Of a stretch of 64,000 bases of DNA, positions 17,445 through 26,808 are shown one piece after another. Below the pieces are notes generated by a model that searched no databases, had not been told where the DNA came from, and saw only the letters and a program-made list of their open reading frames with translations. Position 1 is the first letter of the stretch. Each line of letters begins with the position of its first letter. The translations under genes and the position numbers were made by a program. Origin of the DNA: Sphingobium soli (lineage in GTDB: Bacteria; Pseudomonadota; Alphaproteobacteria; Sphingomonadales; Sphingomonadaceae). The stretch covers positions 1-64,000 of the forward strand of contig NZ_JAJGNP010000010.1 of assembly GCF_020782245.1 (NCBI RefSeq). The letters are read 5' to 3'.

Positions 17445-18194
17445 ATGAAAAAGACGCATCGTTCCGCCAAGCCCAAGGGCGCCTTCCCCCGCTTCTATGG
17501 CCGCCACGCCGTGACCGCGGCGCTCGCCAACCCCAACCGCACCGTGCGCAAGATATGGGGCACGCGCGAGGCGCTGGGCGCGCTCGACCTGCCGCCGGTG
17601 CTGCCCATCGTCTATTCCGACGTCGCCGACATGGGACGGATGGTCCCGTCCGACGCGCCGCATCAAGGCATCGTGGCGGAAGTCGAGCCGCTGGACGATG
17701 TCTGGCTGGGCGATGTGCTGGAAGAGGGGCAGGACGATAAAAGGCCGATCCTGGTGCTCGATCAGGTGACGGACCCGCATAATGTGGGCGCGATCCTGCG
17801 GTCGGCGGCCGCGTTCGACGCGCTGTGCATCGTGACGCAGGACCGGCACGCGCCGCCCGAATCCGGGGTGCTGGCGCGCGCGGCTTCGGGCGCGCTGGAG
17901 ATCGTGCCGTGGGTGCGGGTGGTGAACCTGGCCCGGGCGCTGGATGAGATCGCCGAAGCGGGCTATTGGCGCATCGGCCTGGACGGCGAGGCGGACACGA
18001 CGATCGGCGAGGCGATCGGCCAGTCGCGCGTGGCGCTGGTGCTGGGGGCCGAAGGCGAAGGGCTGCGCCACAACAGCATCGCCCATTGCGACATCATCGC
18101 CAAGTTGCCGATCAGCCCGCGCATGGAGAGCCTCAACGTGTCCAATGCAGCGGCGATCGCGCTCTATGCGGCGACCAACCGCCAGGACCGGTAA
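17445..18194 (+). CDS. rlmB: TrmH/SpoU-family 23S rRNA 2'-O-methyltransferase (RlmB)
   Basis: A 249-residue SPOUT methyltransferase. The N-terminal substrate-binding domain begins with FYGRHAVTAAL, and the catalytic domain has all three SpoU motifs: DQVTDPHNVGAILRSA (with the catalytic Asn/Arg), VLGAEGEGLR, and ISPRMESLNVSNAAAIALY forming the trefoil knot that binds S-adenosylmethionine. RlmB methylates the 2'-OH of G2251 in the P-loop of 23S rRNA; close paralogues modify other positions, so the target is by family. The lipoprotein gene follows after 20 bp on the same strand. Confidence 0.92.
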   Translation: MKKTHRSAKPKGAFPRFYGRHAVTAALANPNRTVRKIWGTREALGALDLPPVLPIVYSDVADMGRMVPSDAPHQGIVAEVEPLDDVWLGDVLEEGQDDKRPILVLDQVTDPHNVGAILRSAAAFDALCIVTQDRHAPPESGVLARAASGALEIVPWVRVVNLARALDEIAEAGYWRIGLDGEADTTIGEAIGQSRVALVLGAEGEGLRHNSIAHCDIIAKLPISPRMESLNVSNAAAIALYAATNRQDR

Positions 18195-18214
18195 GGCAAG
18201 AGGGGGACAAGGGC

Positions 18215-18946
18215 ATGCGGGGGCTGGTTCGGATCGCAGGCGCACTGTCGGGACTGCTGACGCTGTCGGCATGCCTGGTGACGCCGGGTCGGTTCGAATC
18301 CAGCCTCGACATCCGCGCCGACCGCCGCTTCGCCTTTGCCTATAAGGGCGAGATACTGGCGTCGGACATGAGCCCGGCGGGATGGACCGGCGGCGATCGG
18401 GACGCGGATACGCCGGACGACGAGGCGGCCGAGCCGACGCTGTTGCCCGTAGCGGCGCAGGCGCAGGAGGATTTCAGCGCGGATGGCGCGGACGATGACG
18501 ATGCGCAGATGCAGGCGATCGCCGCTGCCCTGCTGCGTGAAAAAGGGTTCCGGTCCGCCCGCTATCTGGGCGACCATAAATTCGAGATCGACTATGCGGT
18601 GAGCGGGCGGCTGGACCACGCCTTCCTGTTCCCGTTCAATATCGACGCGCAGATCATATTGCCGTTCGTCGCGGTGGAATTGCGCGGCGACGAGCGGGTG
18701 CGCGTGAAAGCGCCGGGCTTTGCGACCGGATTCGACAAGAGCCAGGGACCAGGCGGTCTGGGCGGCGCGGGGGACAAGGCGGCCAAGGCGCTGAACGGGC
18801 GCTTCACGCTGACCACCGACGCGCAGATCATCAGCCAGAATCAGGAAGAGGGCGCGCAGGACGCGCAGGAGGGCAAGCGCATCGTCTGGACGGTGACGCC
18901 GCTGACCAGCGATGCGCCGATGGCGACGCTGCGCCTGGCCCCCTGA
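18215..18946 (+). CDS. lipoprotein of unknown function
   Basis: A 243-residue lipoprotein precursor: signal peptide with lipobox LSAC (Cys20) and a strong ribosome site AGAGGGGGACAAGGGC before the ATG at 18215. The frame is open far upstream but that part overlaps rlmB and is discarded. The mature part has a low-complexity acidic section (about 60-97), a helix ALLREKGFRSARYLGDHKFEIDY, and beta-rich blocks with FPFNIDAQIILPFVAVELR. I recognise it only as a conserved sphingomonad envelope protein; no domain name can be given. It sits 20 bp after rlmB and ends 7 bp from the convergent ferredoxin gene. Confidence 0.78.
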   Translation: MRGLVRIAGALSGLLTLSACLVTPGRFESSLDIRADRRFAFAYKGEILASDMSPAGWTGGDRDADTPDDEAAEPTLLPVAAQAQEDFSADGADDDDAQMQAIAAALLREKGFRSARYLGDHKFEIDYAVSGRLDHAFLFPFNIDAQIILPFVAVELRGDERVRVKAPGFATGFDKSQGPGGLGGAGDKAAKALNGRFTLTTDAQIISQNQEEGAQDAQEGKRIVWTVTPLTSDAPMATLRLAP

Positions 18947-18953
18947 GAAGCGA

Positions 18954-19271
18954 TCAGTCCTCCGGCGCGATGGTGACGCGCAGGCCGTCCAGTGCGTCGC
19001 TGAGGACGACCTGGCAGGACAGGCGGCTGGCGTCGGTGCGATGGTCGGAACTGTCGAGCAGGTCATTTTCGTCCTCGCTCATCGCTGGCAATGCGTCGGC
19101 AAAAGCGGGATCGACATAGACATGGCAAGTTGCGCAGGAACAGCAACCCCCGCACAGCGCCAGCAATTCGTCAAAGCCATTGTCGCGGATGACTTCCATC
19201 ACCGACAGGCCCTTGTCGCCATCGACAGCCTGTTCCTCACCCGCACGGTTGACCACGATCAGTTTCGGCAT
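18954..19271 (-). CDS. 2Fe-2S ferredoxin
   Basis: A 105-residue adrenodoxin-type [2Fe-2S] ferredoxin. The cluster ligands are Cys40, Cys46 and Cys49 (C-x5-C-x2-C in [14 protein letters not shown]) and a distant Cys in RLSCQVV. Extra cysteines at 43 and 44 lie inside the loop. The set ends with the typical VTIAPED tail. Such ferredoxins deliver electrons to cytochrome P450s, Rieske oxygenases or Fe-S assembly; no oxygenase is nearby, so the partner is unknown. Confidence 0.94.
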   Translation of the reverse strand: MPKLIVVNRAGEEQAVDGDKGLSVMEVIRDNGFDELLALCGGCCSCATCHVYVDPAFADALPAMSEDENDLLDSSDHRTDASRLSCQVVLSDALDGLRVTIAPED

Positions 19272-19348
19272 CTATCCAGTCCCCTAGAATTTTCTTCGCC
19301 GCTGTGGCGGAGGGACGCCGCGAAATCAAGGGCGCGCTGGACGCAAAG

Positions 19349-19966
19349 ATGGTAACTACGGCAGAACAGATGCGCGAAAGCCTGGACGTGATCGCGGCGC
19401 TGGAGCCCGGTTTTGCCGCAGCGATCGCGCGGGTCGGCTATCCCGCGCCGCGGGTGCGTACGCCCGGCTATGAGACATTGTTGCGCACGATCGTGGGGCA
19501 GCAGGTGAGCGTTGCGTCGGCCGCCGCCGTCTGGCGCAAGCTGGAGGCCGAACTGGGCGAAGGCTGCGCGCCGCAAGCGCTGCTGGCGCGCGATTTCGAC
19601 GCGCTGCGGGCCTGTGGCCTGTCGCGGCAGAAGCAGGGCTATGCCCGCAGCCTGGCCGAGCTGGTGGTGTCGGGCGGCATCGACCTGCACGCCCTGCCTT
19701 CCGATGACGAGGAGGCGATCGCCCAGTTGGTGCAGATCAAGGGCATTGGCCGCTGGTCGGCGGAAATCTACCTGCTGTTCGCCGAAGGCCGCCCCGACAT
19801 CTGGCCGGCGGGCGACCTGGCGGTGCAAATCGAAATCGGGCGCATCCTGGGTCTGCCCGAACGGCCGAGCGAAGCGTTGACCCGACAGGTGGCCGAGGGT
19901 TGGCGCCCGCATCGCGGCGCGGCGGCGATCATGGCCTGGCATCATTATAACACCGAGGTATTGTGA
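19349..19966 (+). CDS. DNA-3-methyladenine glycosylase, AlkA family
   Basis: A 205-residue helix-hairpin-helix base-excision glycosylase. The HhH motif is VQIKGIGRWSAEIYLL, followed by the catalytic Asp in WPAGDLAVQ. The N-terminal part has LLRTIVGQQVS, the conserved helix of the AlkA/HhH-GPD superfamily. No C-terminal Fe-S cysteines are present, which distinguishes it from endonuclease III and MutY. The ATG at 19349 is preferred over a GTG at 19304. It would remove alkylated purines from DNA. A small gene follows 4 bp after its stop. Confidence 0.93.
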   Translation: MVTTAEQMRESLDVIAALEPGFAAAIARVGYPAPRVRTPGYETLLRTIVGQQVSVASAAAVWRKLEAELGEGCAPQALLARDFDALRACGLSRQKQGYARSLAELVVSGGIDLHALPSDDEEAIAQLVQIKGIGRWSAEIYLLFAEGRPDIWPAGDLAVQIEIGRILGLPERPSEALTRQVAEGWRPHRGAAAIMAWHHYNTEVL

Positions 19967-19970
19967 ACCC

Positions 19971-20189
19971 ATGACCCTGCCCCACGCCCGTTATATCGTC
20001 CTGCAGCATGAGGGCGTCTGGAAGATCAACCTCGACAATAAATATTATGGCCCCTTCCCCACCCAGGCGCAGGCCGTCGACAGCGCGAGCGGCACCGCGC
20101 GCAAGGCGGCGGACGCGGGTTATCCTGCGTCAGTGATGGTGATGACGGGCACGGATTTCGAAACGGTGTGGACCAGCGTTCAGCCGTGA
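19971..20189 (+). CDS. small DUF2188-like protein
   Basis: A 72-residue protein starting 4 bp after the glycosylase stop, so probably in the same transcript. The pattern (YIVLQHEGVWKINLDNKYYG, then TQAQAVDSASGTARKA) is that of the small beta-beta-alpha proteins annotated as DUF2188. The assignment is from memory of the family pattern and is tentative. The function is unknown. High-GC third codon positions support that it is coding. Confidence 0.68.
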   Translation: MTLPHARYIVLQHEGVWKINLDNKYYGPFPTQAQAVDSASGTARKAADAGYPASVMVMTGTDFETVWTSVQP

Positions 20190-20230
20190 ACCGAATGTTC
20201 AGCCCGATGACCGATTTTGAGCGTGCAGCG

Positions 20231-20256
20231 GGAACCATAAACCTGATCGCGCTGTT
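20231..20256 (+). promoter_or_regulatory. EcfG-type (general stress response) promoter candidate
   Basis: GGAAC (20231-20235) is followed after 17 bp by TGTT (20253-20256). The alphaproteobacterial EcfG sigma consensus is GGAAC, about 16-17 bp, then CGTT. It lies 33 bp before the response-regulator start. One -10 base differs from consensus, and such short motifs also occur by chance. Confidence 0.4.
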
Positions 20257-20288
20257 GTTTCGCTCCAAGGGTGTCGTCGGATAGCAGA

Positions 20289-20723
20289 ATGCGCAAAAAA
20301 GTTCTCATCGTTGAAGACGAGATATTCGTCGCTTTGGAGATCGAGCAGATCGTGGAGGATGCCGGCTTTGGCGTCGGCGCGATCGCGGCTGACCGCGCCG
20401 CCGCCCTGGCGCATGCGCGGGATTGCGATATCGCCCTGGTGGACCTCAATTTGCGCGATGGCCCGACAGGCCCCCAGATCGGCATGGAGCTGGCCAGCCA
20501 GCATGGGGTGCGCGTCATCTATGTCACCGCCAACCCCGCACAGATCGGCGAGGCAGCCGTGGCGGCGCTGGGCGTCATCACCAAGCCGTTTCGGCCCCAA
20601 AGCATTGCTGCGGCGCTTGAACTCGCGGCGGCCGAGCAGCCGGAGATCATGGCGGCGGAAATTGCCGGCTTTACGCCTTTTCCGCCACCCGGCTCATGGA
20701 ACGGGATGGAATCCAGAGGGTAA
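20289..20723 (+). CDS. single-domain response regulator
   Basis: A 144-residue receiver-domain protein. The acidic pocket is VEDE (Asp10), the phosphoacceptor is Asp52 in ALVDLNLRDG, the switch Thr is in VIYVTAN (Thr80) and the conserved Lys99 is in ITKPF. After the receiver only about 25 residues remain, so there is no DNA-binding output domain; it likely acts by protein interaction. The ATG at 20289 is chosen over a GTG at 20271 that would sit on the ribosome site. Its last 53 bp overlap the 3' end of the convergent histidine kinase, its probable partner. Confidence 0.93.
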   Translation: MRKKVLIVEDEIFVALEIEQIVEDAGFGVGAIAADRAAALAHARDCDIALVDLNLRDGPTGPQIGMELASQHGVRVIYVTANPAQIGEAAVAALGVITKPFRPQSIAAALELAAAEQPEIMAAEIAGFTPFPPPGSWNGMESRG

Positions 20724-22194
20724 GACACAGACCGTCGGAGCGCCAGTCGCGCTCAAGCCGGCCGCCCAGCTGACGTTCGACGCTTAGCGTCATCAGCCGA
20801 CTGCCGAACCCTTCCGTATTCGCAGGCGCCGTTACCGGGCCGCCCTGTTCGCGCCATTCCAGCCGCACATCGTCCCCTTCACGGGCTATGTGAAGATGCA
20901 CGCGACCGTCAGCCACCGACAAGGCGCCATATTTGGCGGCATTGGTGGCAAGTTCGTGGAAGAGAAGCGCAAGCGGGGTGGCGGACCGGTCGTCGATCGC
21001 GGGATCATCGCCCGACAGCAAGATGCGCGATCCGTCGATGTTGCGATAGGGCGCGAAAATCTGGTCCAGCACGCCCCATAAATGCCCCTGCCCCTGACCG
21101 GCGCGCGGCGCCGATTCAGCAATGTGCGGTCGCACGAAATCATGGGCGCGGCCCAGCGCCAGGATACGATCGCGCAGATCATCGGCGATGGGTCGGATGG
21201 TCGGGTGTTCGCGAGCGGACAGACCGACAAGGCCCGCAATCACCGAGAAAATATTCTTGATCCGATGGGACAGTTCATGCGCGATCAGTTCGCGCTCTTC
21301 CATCATCAGCCTTTGTTCGTGGATGTCGGTGCAGGTGCCGATCCAGCGAATGATTTGACCTTTGGAATTGCGGATCGGCAGGGCGCGGCCCAAGGTCCAG
21401 CGATACTGGCCGCTATGATGGCGGAGCCGATATTCAATTTCATAGGGCTGGCCGGTTTCCAGGCTCTTGCGCCACCTGTCCCAAGCGGCGTCCTGATCGT
21501 CGGCGTGAAACATGCCGCTCCAGGCGGCGCCATCCGTCGATCCGACAGGCACGCCAGTATATTCGTACCAGCGGGCATTGTAATAATCATGATAGCCGTC
21601 AGGGAGCGTTGACCAGACCATTTGCGGCATGGTGTCCGCAAGCGTCCGGAACATCCGGTCGCTGTCGGCAACGGCGGCGGCGTCCAGACGCTGCTGGGCG
21701 ATCATGTCGCGATCGCGTCGGCGGCCTTCCAGTTCCATCATCACCTGACGCGCCAGCAGTTCCAGCCCTTGACGCTGAAGCGGCGTCAGGTCCGCCCGTG
21801 GCGCCGTATCGATGACGCAGAGCGCGCCGAGCGGCTCGCCATCCCGTCCGATCAGCGGAGCGCCTGCGTAGAAGCGGATATGCGGATGACCGGTAACCAG
21901 CGCATTGTCCGCAAAACGCGGATCGGCAGCGGCATCGGGTACGATGAAAATCTGTTCGCCCAGCATCGCATGCGCGCAAAAGGACACGTCGCGCGGCGTT
22001 TCCTGCGCGTCCAGCCCGACCCGCGCGAGGAATCGCTGCCGCACATCTTCGACGATACTGACCAGAGAAATGGGAGCGTCGCAGAGATGTGCCGCGAACG
22101 CGGTGATATCGTCCAACGTCCGGAAGCCTCCGGCATCCAGGTCATACAGCGCCAACAGCGCTCCGCGATCGGTAGTCAGCCCGGCGTCAACCAT
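20671..22194 (-). CDS. GAF-PAS HWE/HisKA_2-type sensor histidine kinase
   Basis: A cytoplasmic sensor kinase of 507 residues with no membrane segment. The N-terminal GAF domain (about 15-155) contains SFCAHAML and [23 protein letters not shown] domain with PAC motif (about 180-300) has [19 protein letters not shown] and is of the flavin- or ligand-binding type. The H-box ELSHRIKN (His310) and the N-box [15 protein letters not shown] define the HWE/HisKA_2 family, which is common in alphaproteobacterial stress and light responses. The start at 22194 overlaps the murA stop by 8 bp, so expression may follow murA. The 3' end overlaps the convergent response regulator gene by 53 bp. Confidence 0.92.
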   Translation of the reverse strand: MVDAGLTTDRGALLALYDLDAGGFRTLDDITAFAAHLCDAPISLVSIVEDVRQRFLARVGLDAQETPRDVSFCAHAMLGEQIFIVPDAAADPRFADNALVTGHPHIRFYAGAPLIGRDGEPLGALCVIDTAPRADLTPLQRQGLELLARQVMMELEGRRRDRDMIAQQRLDAAAVADSDRMFRTLADTMPQMVWSTLPDGYHDYYNARWYEYTGVPVGSTDGAAWSGMFHADDQDAAWDRWRKSLETGQPYEIEYRLRHHSGQYRWTLGRALPIRNSKGQIIRWIGTCTDIHEQRLMMEERELIAHELSHRIKNIFSVIAGLVGLSAREHPTIRPIADDLRDRILALGRAHDFVRPHIAESAPRAGQGQGHLWGVLDQIFAPYRNIDGSRILLSGDDPAIDDRSATPLALLFHELATNAAKYGALSVADGRVHLHIAREGDDVRLEWREQGGPVTAPANTEGFGSRLMTLSVERQLGGRLERDWRSDGLCLTLWIPSRSMSRVAEKA

Positions 22195-23470
22195 CGCCGA
22201 CGCGTTCGATATCCGCGCCGACCGCCGAAAGTTTTTCCTCCAACCGCTCATAGCCGCGATCAAGATGGTAGACGCGGTTGACGCGCGTTTCCCCCTGCGC
22301 CGCCAAGCCGGCGAGGATGAGGCTCATCGAGGCGCGCAGGTCGGTTGCCATCACCGGCGCGCCGACCAGTTGCGATACGCCGCGCACCACCGCCGTGCGC
22401 CCGTTGACCGCAATATCCGCGCCCATGCGCGCCAGTTCGGGCACGTGCATGTAGCGATTTTCAAAGATTGTTTCGGTCAGCACCGACGCCCCGTCCGCCA
22501 GCGTCAGCATCGCCATGAACTGCGCCTGCATATCGGTCGGGAAGGCGGGGAATGGCGCGGTCGAAAGCGTCAGCGGCCGCAGCTTGCCATCGGAGGATAT
22601 GCGGATGCCCTGCTTGTGCGCGTCGACCTGGACCCCGGCATCGCGCAGCCCCGCCAGAATGGCGTGCATGTCGTCGGCATTGGCGCCGATCAGATCCAGC
22701 GACCCGCCAGTGATCGCCACGGCGCAGGCATAGCTTCCCGCCTCGATCCGGTCGGGCATGACGCTGTAAGTCGCGCCATGCAGACGCGGACGGCCCTGGA
22801 TGACCAGCCGATCGCTGCCAATGCCTTCGATCTCCGCCCCCATGGCGACGAGAAGATTGCACAGATCGACGATTTCCGGTTCGCGGGCGGCATTTTCGAG
22901 CGTGCATTCACCCTTGGCCAGGACCGCCGCCATGACGGCATTTTCCGTGGCGCCGACCGACACCACGGGAAAGGTGTACATGCCCCCCGGCAGGCCGCCA
23001 TCGGGCGCGCTGGCGCGGACATAGCCCGCGGCCAGCTCGATCTTCGCACCCAGAGCCTCGAGCGCCTTCAGATGCAGGTCGATCGGGCGGTTGCCGATCG
23101 CGCAGCCGCCCGGCAACGACACCCGCGCTTCGCCGGCGCGCGCGAGCAGCGGCCCCAGCACGAGGATCGACGCGCGCATCTTGCGCACGATATCGTAGGG
23201 CGCTTCGGTTGACGTGACCCGCCCGGCGCGCAGCGTCATGACACGGCCGAAATCTTCGGGCCGCGCCCCCTCGATCATCGTCGAAACGCCGAGTTGGTTG
23301 AGCAGATGGCCAAAGCTGTCGACATCCGCCAGACGCGGCAGGTTGCGCAATGTCAGCGGCTCATCCGTCAGCAGCGCGCAGGGCAACAGCGTCAAGGCGG
23401 CATTTTTCGCGCCGGAAATAGGAAGGCGGCCGTTCAGCGCGTTGCCGCCGCGAATATCAATGCGGTCCAT
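22187..23470 (-). CDS. murA: UDP-N-acetylglucosamine 1-carboxyvinyltransferase
   Basis: MurA (427 residues) catalyses the first committed step of peptidoglycan synthesis, transferring enolpyruvate from PEP to UDP-GlcNAc in the cytoplasm. The active-site Lys-Asn pair is in [12 protein letters not shown], and the loop Cys (target of fosfomycin in the family) is in [15 protein letters not shown]. The remaining EPSP-synthase-fold blocks are full length. The gene is followed by the histidine kinase with an 8-bp overlap. Confidence 0.97.
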   Translation of the reverse strand: MDRIDIRGGNALNGRLPISGAKNAALTLLPCALLTDEPLTLRNLPRLADVDSFGHLLNQLGVSTMIEGARPEDFGRVMTLRAGRVTSTEAPYDIVRKMRASILVLGPLLARAGEARVSLPGGCAIGNRPIDLHLKALEALGAKIELAAGYVRASAPDGGLPGGMYTFPVVSVGATENAVMAAVLAKGECTLENAAREPEIVDLCNLLVAMGAEIEGIGSDRLVIQGRPRLHGATYSVMPDRIEAGSYACAVAITGGSLDLIGANADDMHAILAGLRDAGVQVDAHKQGIRISSDGKLRPLTLSTAPFPAFPTDMQAQFMAMLTLADGASVLTETIFENRYMHVPELARMGADIAVNGRTAVVRGVSQLVGAPVMATDLRASMSLILAGLAAQGETRVNRVYHLDRGYERLEEKLSAVGADIERVGDG

Positions 23471-23671
23471 TCCGCAGGGTTAATAGCGGCAAACGCGCCA
23501 TGTGCAAGGCAACTGAGACGGCGCGATGAGCCTGCCTCATGAACTGCGGAAGGAAATTTTCGAACGCGCTCGGGAATTGATCGAGTTTAGTGCAGAAGCT
23601 GAAAATGCAGCCAAAAGGCGCTCAAGGCGTTTTGCCATCGTAACGACTATTTTTTACAAGAAGGTGTGTTG

Positions 23672-24403
23672 GTGGCAGAAAGCTGTTTTGCAGAGCAGTT
23701 GTCGCGCCATTTGCCCTTGACCGACGCGGAACAGGCGGCATTGGCGAGGCTGGAGGAAAATCCGCGCAAGGTGAAGCGCGGAGCGGTCATCCAGCGGGTC
23801 AACGATCCGATTACGGAGTTATTCGTGTTGCGCGAAGGGCGGGTGATGAGTTTCGTCATCCTGCCCGATGGCAGCCGGCAGATATTGCGCGTCTATTTTC
23901 CGGGCGACTTTATCGGATCGGCCAGCACCATCTATACGCGTGCGCCGGAATCATTGGTGGCGGTGTCGGATTCGGTGATCTGCCCGTTCGACAAACATGC
24001 GCTGCGCCGCCTGCTGGAAGAGCATCCGCGCGTCGCGGCGCTCTTGTTCCTGCTCTCCAATGCCGAGCGCGTATCGATGACCGACCGGCTGGCGTCGCTG
24101 GGCCGCACGTCCGCCAAGGCGCGGGTCGCGGCGTTCCTGCTCGACATGTTCCATCGGCTGCGCGTAACCGACGACAGTATCGAGGACAGTTTCGATTTGA
24201 AGCTGACCCAGGAAGAGATCGGCGATTCGATCGGTCTGACATCCGTCCATGTGAACCGCATGATTCGGCAGATGGAGCAGGAAGGCCTGATCAGCCGCAC
24301 CAATGGCCGGTTCCGGATGCTGGACATGGAGCGGCTGGAGGATATCGGCCATTATACCAATCGACACAGGGACATGGACCTGGATTGGCTGCCGGTCGGC
24401 TGA
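23672..24403 (+). CDS. Crp/Fnr-family transcriptional regulator
   Basis: A 243-residue regulator with an N-terminal cyclic-nucleotide-binding-type beta barrel (about 25-125, blocks GRVMSFVILPDGSRQIL and YFPGDFIGSAS) and a C-terminal winged helix with recognition helix in LTQEEIGDSIGLTSVHVNRMI. The cysteine cluster of oxygen-sensing FNR is absent and the cAMP-pocket Arg is not evident, so the signal is unknown. GTG 23672 is chosen because AAGAAGG (about 7 bp upstream) is correctly spaced to it and not to the in-frame GTG at 23666 or TTG at 23669. It converges with the HNH gene. Confidence 0.92.
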   Translation: MAESCFAEQLSRHLPLTDAEQAALARLEENPRKVKRGAVIQRVNDPITELFVLREGRVMSFVILPDGSRQILRVYFPGDFIGSASTIYTRAPESLVAVSDSVICPFDKHALRRLLEEHPRVAALLFLLSNAERVSMTDRLASLGRTSAKARVAAFLLDMFHRLRVTDDSIEDSFDLKLTQEEIGDSIGLTSVHVNRMIRQMEQEGLISRTNGRFRMLDMERLEDIGHYTNRHRDMDLDWLPVG

Positions 24404-24421
24404 CGACAACAGAGACCGCTT

Positions 24422-24988
24422 TCAGGCGAGCAGTTCGACATCCCAGTAGAGCCAGTCGTGCCAGCTTTCATGCAGATAGCCCGGCGGAAAGCCACGACCA
24501 TGTTCCTGAAGCTGCCAACTGGTCGGGCGGATCGGCTGCACATGCAATTGCATATGCGCTTCCTTGGGCGTGCGGCCGCCTTTTTTGAGGTTGCAGGGCG
24601 AACAGGCGGTGGCGACATTTTCCCATGTCGTGCGGCCGCCCGCGCGGCGCGGCACGACATGGTCGAAGGTGAGGTCGCTGGTCGCACCGCAATATTGGCA
24701 GGCGAACTTGTCGCGCAGGAACAGGTTGAACCGGGTGAAGGCGGGATGTTCGGACGGCTTCACATATTGTTTGAGCGCGATGACCGACGGGATCTTCATC
24801 TGAAGACTGGGGCTATGCACCTCTCGCTCATAGGAGGAGACGATATCGACCCGTTCCAGAAACACCGCCTTGATCGCCGTCTGCCAGGGCCAGAGGCTTA
24901 ACGGATAATAGCTGAGCGGCGTATAGTCCGCATTTAAAACCAGCGCCGGACAATTTTCCGGATGTCGTATCAGGTCGGGATGGTACAT
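24422..24988 (-). CDS. HNH endonuclease-domain protein
   Basis: A 188-residue protein with a zinc-type HNH nuclease domain: CQYCG, then the catalytic FDHVVPRRAGGRTTWEN and CSPCN with the following basic KKGG. The N-terminal 80 residues (ALVLNADYTPLSYYPLSLWPW) belong to the conserved alphaproteobacterial form of this protein. The start MYHPDLIRHP at 24988 is chosen; an upstream in-frame ATG is not supported. It is a chromosomal single-copy gene beside gluQ, and nothing suggests a mobile or defence role. The substrate is unknown. Confidence 0.9.
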   Translation of the reverse strand: MYHPDLIRHPENCPALVLNADYTPLSYYPLSLWPWQTAIKAVFLERVDIVSSYEREVHSPSLQMKIPSVIALKQYVKPSEHPAFTRFNLFLRDKFACQYCGATSDLTFDHVVPRRAGGRTTWENVATACSPCNLKKGGRTPKEAHMQLHVQPIRPTSWQLQEHGRGFPPGYLHESWHDWLYWDVELLA

Positions 24989-25083
24989 AGAAAAACGTCT
25001 ACCCCCTTGCCGAAGCCGCTGATCCACCAGCAACATGACGCGCACATGACAGCATTAACGAATATTGTTCGTCAAGAGCCAGT

Positions 25084-25974
25084 ATGACACGGCCGGTCGC
25101 ACCACAGCATATGGTGACGCGCTTCGCGCCAAGCCCGACGGGGCGGCTGCATGTCGGTCATGGCTGGTCCGCGTTGATGGCGATGGACCTGGCGCGCGGC
25201 GCTGGCGGGACGATGCGCCTGCGGATCGAGGATATCGACGGCACGCGCAGCCGGCCCGAGCATGTAGCGGGCATTATCGAGGACCTGCGCTGGCTGGGCG
25301 TGGAATGGGACGGCGACATCCTGTTCCAGTCGCAACGGATCCGCCTTTATATGGCGGCGCTGGATCGGTTGCGGGACATGGGCCTGCTCTACCCCTGTTT
25401 CTGCACCCGCGCCGACATTCAGGCCAGCCTGACCGCACCGCACGGGCCGGAGGGGCCGGTCTATCCCGGCACCTGCCGCGCGCTGGGCGCGGAGGAGCAG
25501 ACGCACAGAATCGCGGCAGGAAAGGCGCATGCATGGCGGATCGACATGGCGCAAGCGACGGCGCGCGCGGGGCCGCTGTGCTGGCATGCCTTTGGCGCGG
25601 AGGGCAGCGAGGTCATTGCGGCCAATCCGGCGGTCCATGGCGATGTGGTGCTGGCGCGCAAGGATGCGCCGGCCAGCTATCATCTGTCCTGCACGCTGGA
25701 CGATGCGGCGATGGGTGTGACCCATGTCCTGCGCGGTGCTGATTTGCGCCATGCGACGGACATTCACCGGCTGCTCCAGGCGGTGCTGGACCTCCCCTCC
25801 CCCGCTTATCGCCATCACCCGTTGCTGGTGGACGCGCAGGGCCAGCGGCTGGCCAAACGCAGCGGATCCCTGTCGCTGGCGCAACTGCGGACGCAGGGCA
25901 TCGACCCGCGCGTTCTGGCTGCCGACCTGCGTGCGCGGCGCTTTCCGGTTGGCATCAGCGGCGGAAAAGCATAG
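25084..25974 (+). CDS. gluQ: glutamyl-Q tRNA(Asp) synthetase
   Basis: A 296-residue truncated glutamyl-tRNA synthetase paralogue that attaches glutamate to the queuosine base of tRNA-Asp. It has the catalytic core, RFAPSPTGRLHVGHGW (HIGH motif), zinc-site residues (YPCFCT and YPGTC) and a KMSKS-like RLAKRSGS. The anticodon-binding C-terminal domain of GltX is missing, as expected for this family. It is followed after 9 bp by the HIG1-type gene and then by cobalamin adenosyltransferase on the same strand. Confidence 0.95.
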   Translation: MTRPVAPQHMVTRFAPSPTGRLHVGHGWSALMAMDLARGAGGTMRLRIEDIDGTRSRPEHVAGIIEDLRWLGVEWDGDILFQSQRIRLYMAALDRLRDMGLLYPCFCTRADIQASLTAPHGPEGPVYPGTCRALGAEEQTHRIAAGKAHAWRIDMAQATARAGPLCWHAFGAEGSEVIAANPAVHGDVVLARKDAPASYHLSCTLDDAAMGVTHVLRGADLRHATDIHRLLQAVLDLPSPAYRHHPLLVDAQGQRLAKRSGSLSLAQLRTQGIDPRVLAADLRARRFPVGISGGKA

Positions 25975-25983
25975 GCTGCGTCC

Positions 25984-26220
25984 ATGAATACGGTCCTTGT
26001 CATCGCCCTCATCCTCGCCATGATCGCGACGCTGGTCGCTCTGATCCGGGGGGTTATTGCCTTCCTCCAGACCACCAAGGAGGATCTGAACGCGCCCGAA
26101 GGCAGCGGCCCCAGCCCCGCGCGCCTCAAGCAGAACCGGATGATGATGAACCGCGTCCTGTTCCAGGCGGCCGCGATCATCATTGTCGCGATCCTGTTGA
26201 TGGCCAAGGGACATGGCTGA
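25984..26220 (+). CDS. HIG1-domain small membrane protein
   Basis: A 78-residue protein with two transmembrane helices (about 4-27 and 58-75) joined by a polar loop. The loop-helix pattern LIRGVIAFLQTT then SPARLKQNRMMMNRVLFQ is that of the HIG1/RCF family, whose members in mitochondria and alphaproteobacteria associate with cytochrome oxidase. The role here is by family only. It lies in an apparent gluQ-HIG1-adenosyltransferase run with gaps of 9 and 18 bp. Confidence 0.87.
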   Translation: MNTVLVIALILAMIATLVALIRGVIAFLQTTKEDLNAPEGSGPSPARLKQNRMMMNRVLFQAAAIIIVAILLMAKGHG

Positions 26221-26238
26221 ACGCAGCGGCCGGACGCC

Positions 26239-26808
26239 ATGGTGAAGCTGAACAAAATCTACACGCGCACGGGCGATGGCGGCACCACCGGGCTGGCGGA
26301 TGGAACGCGGTTGCCCAAATATGCCCCGCGCATGCAGGCCGTGGGCGATGTTGACGAGGCCAATAGCGCGATCGGCCTTGCCATCGTCGCCATGGACGCA
26401 CGGCCCGAGGCCCAATGGCTAACCACCATCCAGAATGACCTGTTCGATCTGGGCGCGGACCTGGCGACGCCCATCCCGGAGGGCGACGACGAACCCTGGG
26501 CGCTGCGGATCGTGGCGAGCCAGGTCGCGCGGCTGGAGGCCGAAATCGACCTTATGAACGCCGAATTGGCACCGCTCGACAGCTTCGTGCTGCCGGGCGG
26601 GTCGGCGGCCGCCGCCGCCGTCCATTTGGCGCGCGCAATTACGCGGCGGGCTGAACGCAGCGCCATGGCCGCCGCTGCCGATGTCGCGCTCAACCCCCAG
26701 GCGCTGGCCTATCTCAACCGCCTGTCCGACCTGCTGTTCGTGCTGGCCAGGCGGTTGAACGACAATGGCGCAGACGACGTCAAATGGGTTCCCGGCGCCT
26801 CGCGCTGA
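26239..26808 (+). CDS. PduO-type cob(I)alamin adenosyltransferase
   Basis: A 189-residue enzyme that adds the 5'-deoxyadenosyl group from ATP to cob(I)alamin. Family markers are the N-terminal ATP loop IYTRTGDGGTTGLADG, the helix VGDVDEANSAIG, and the conserved FVLPGGSAAAAAVHLARAITRRAER. It is the trimeric PduO/ATR type, not the CobA type. A supply of adenosylcobalamin implies B12-dependent enzymes elsewhere in the genome. Confidence 0.95.
   Translation: MVKLNKIYTRTGDGGTTGLADGTRLPKYAPRMQAVGDVDEANSAIGLAIVAMDARPEAQWLTTIQNDLFDLGADLATPIPEGDDEPWALRIVASQVARLEAEIDLMNAELAPLDSFVLPGGSAAAAAVHLARAITRRAERSAMAAAADVALNPQALAYLNRLSDLLFVLARRLNDNGADDVKWVPGASR

Noticed and set aside
23526..23720. 64-codon + strand frame before the Crp/Fnr gene
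   Set aside because: It overlaps the start and ribosome site of the Crp/Fnr gene by about 50 bp, has mixed third-position composition and no recognisable homologue; more likely the promoter region.
24422..24988. HNH nuclease as part of a defence system
   Set aside because: The protein is the conserved chromosomal form beside gluQ, with no methyltransferase or other defence partner nearby.
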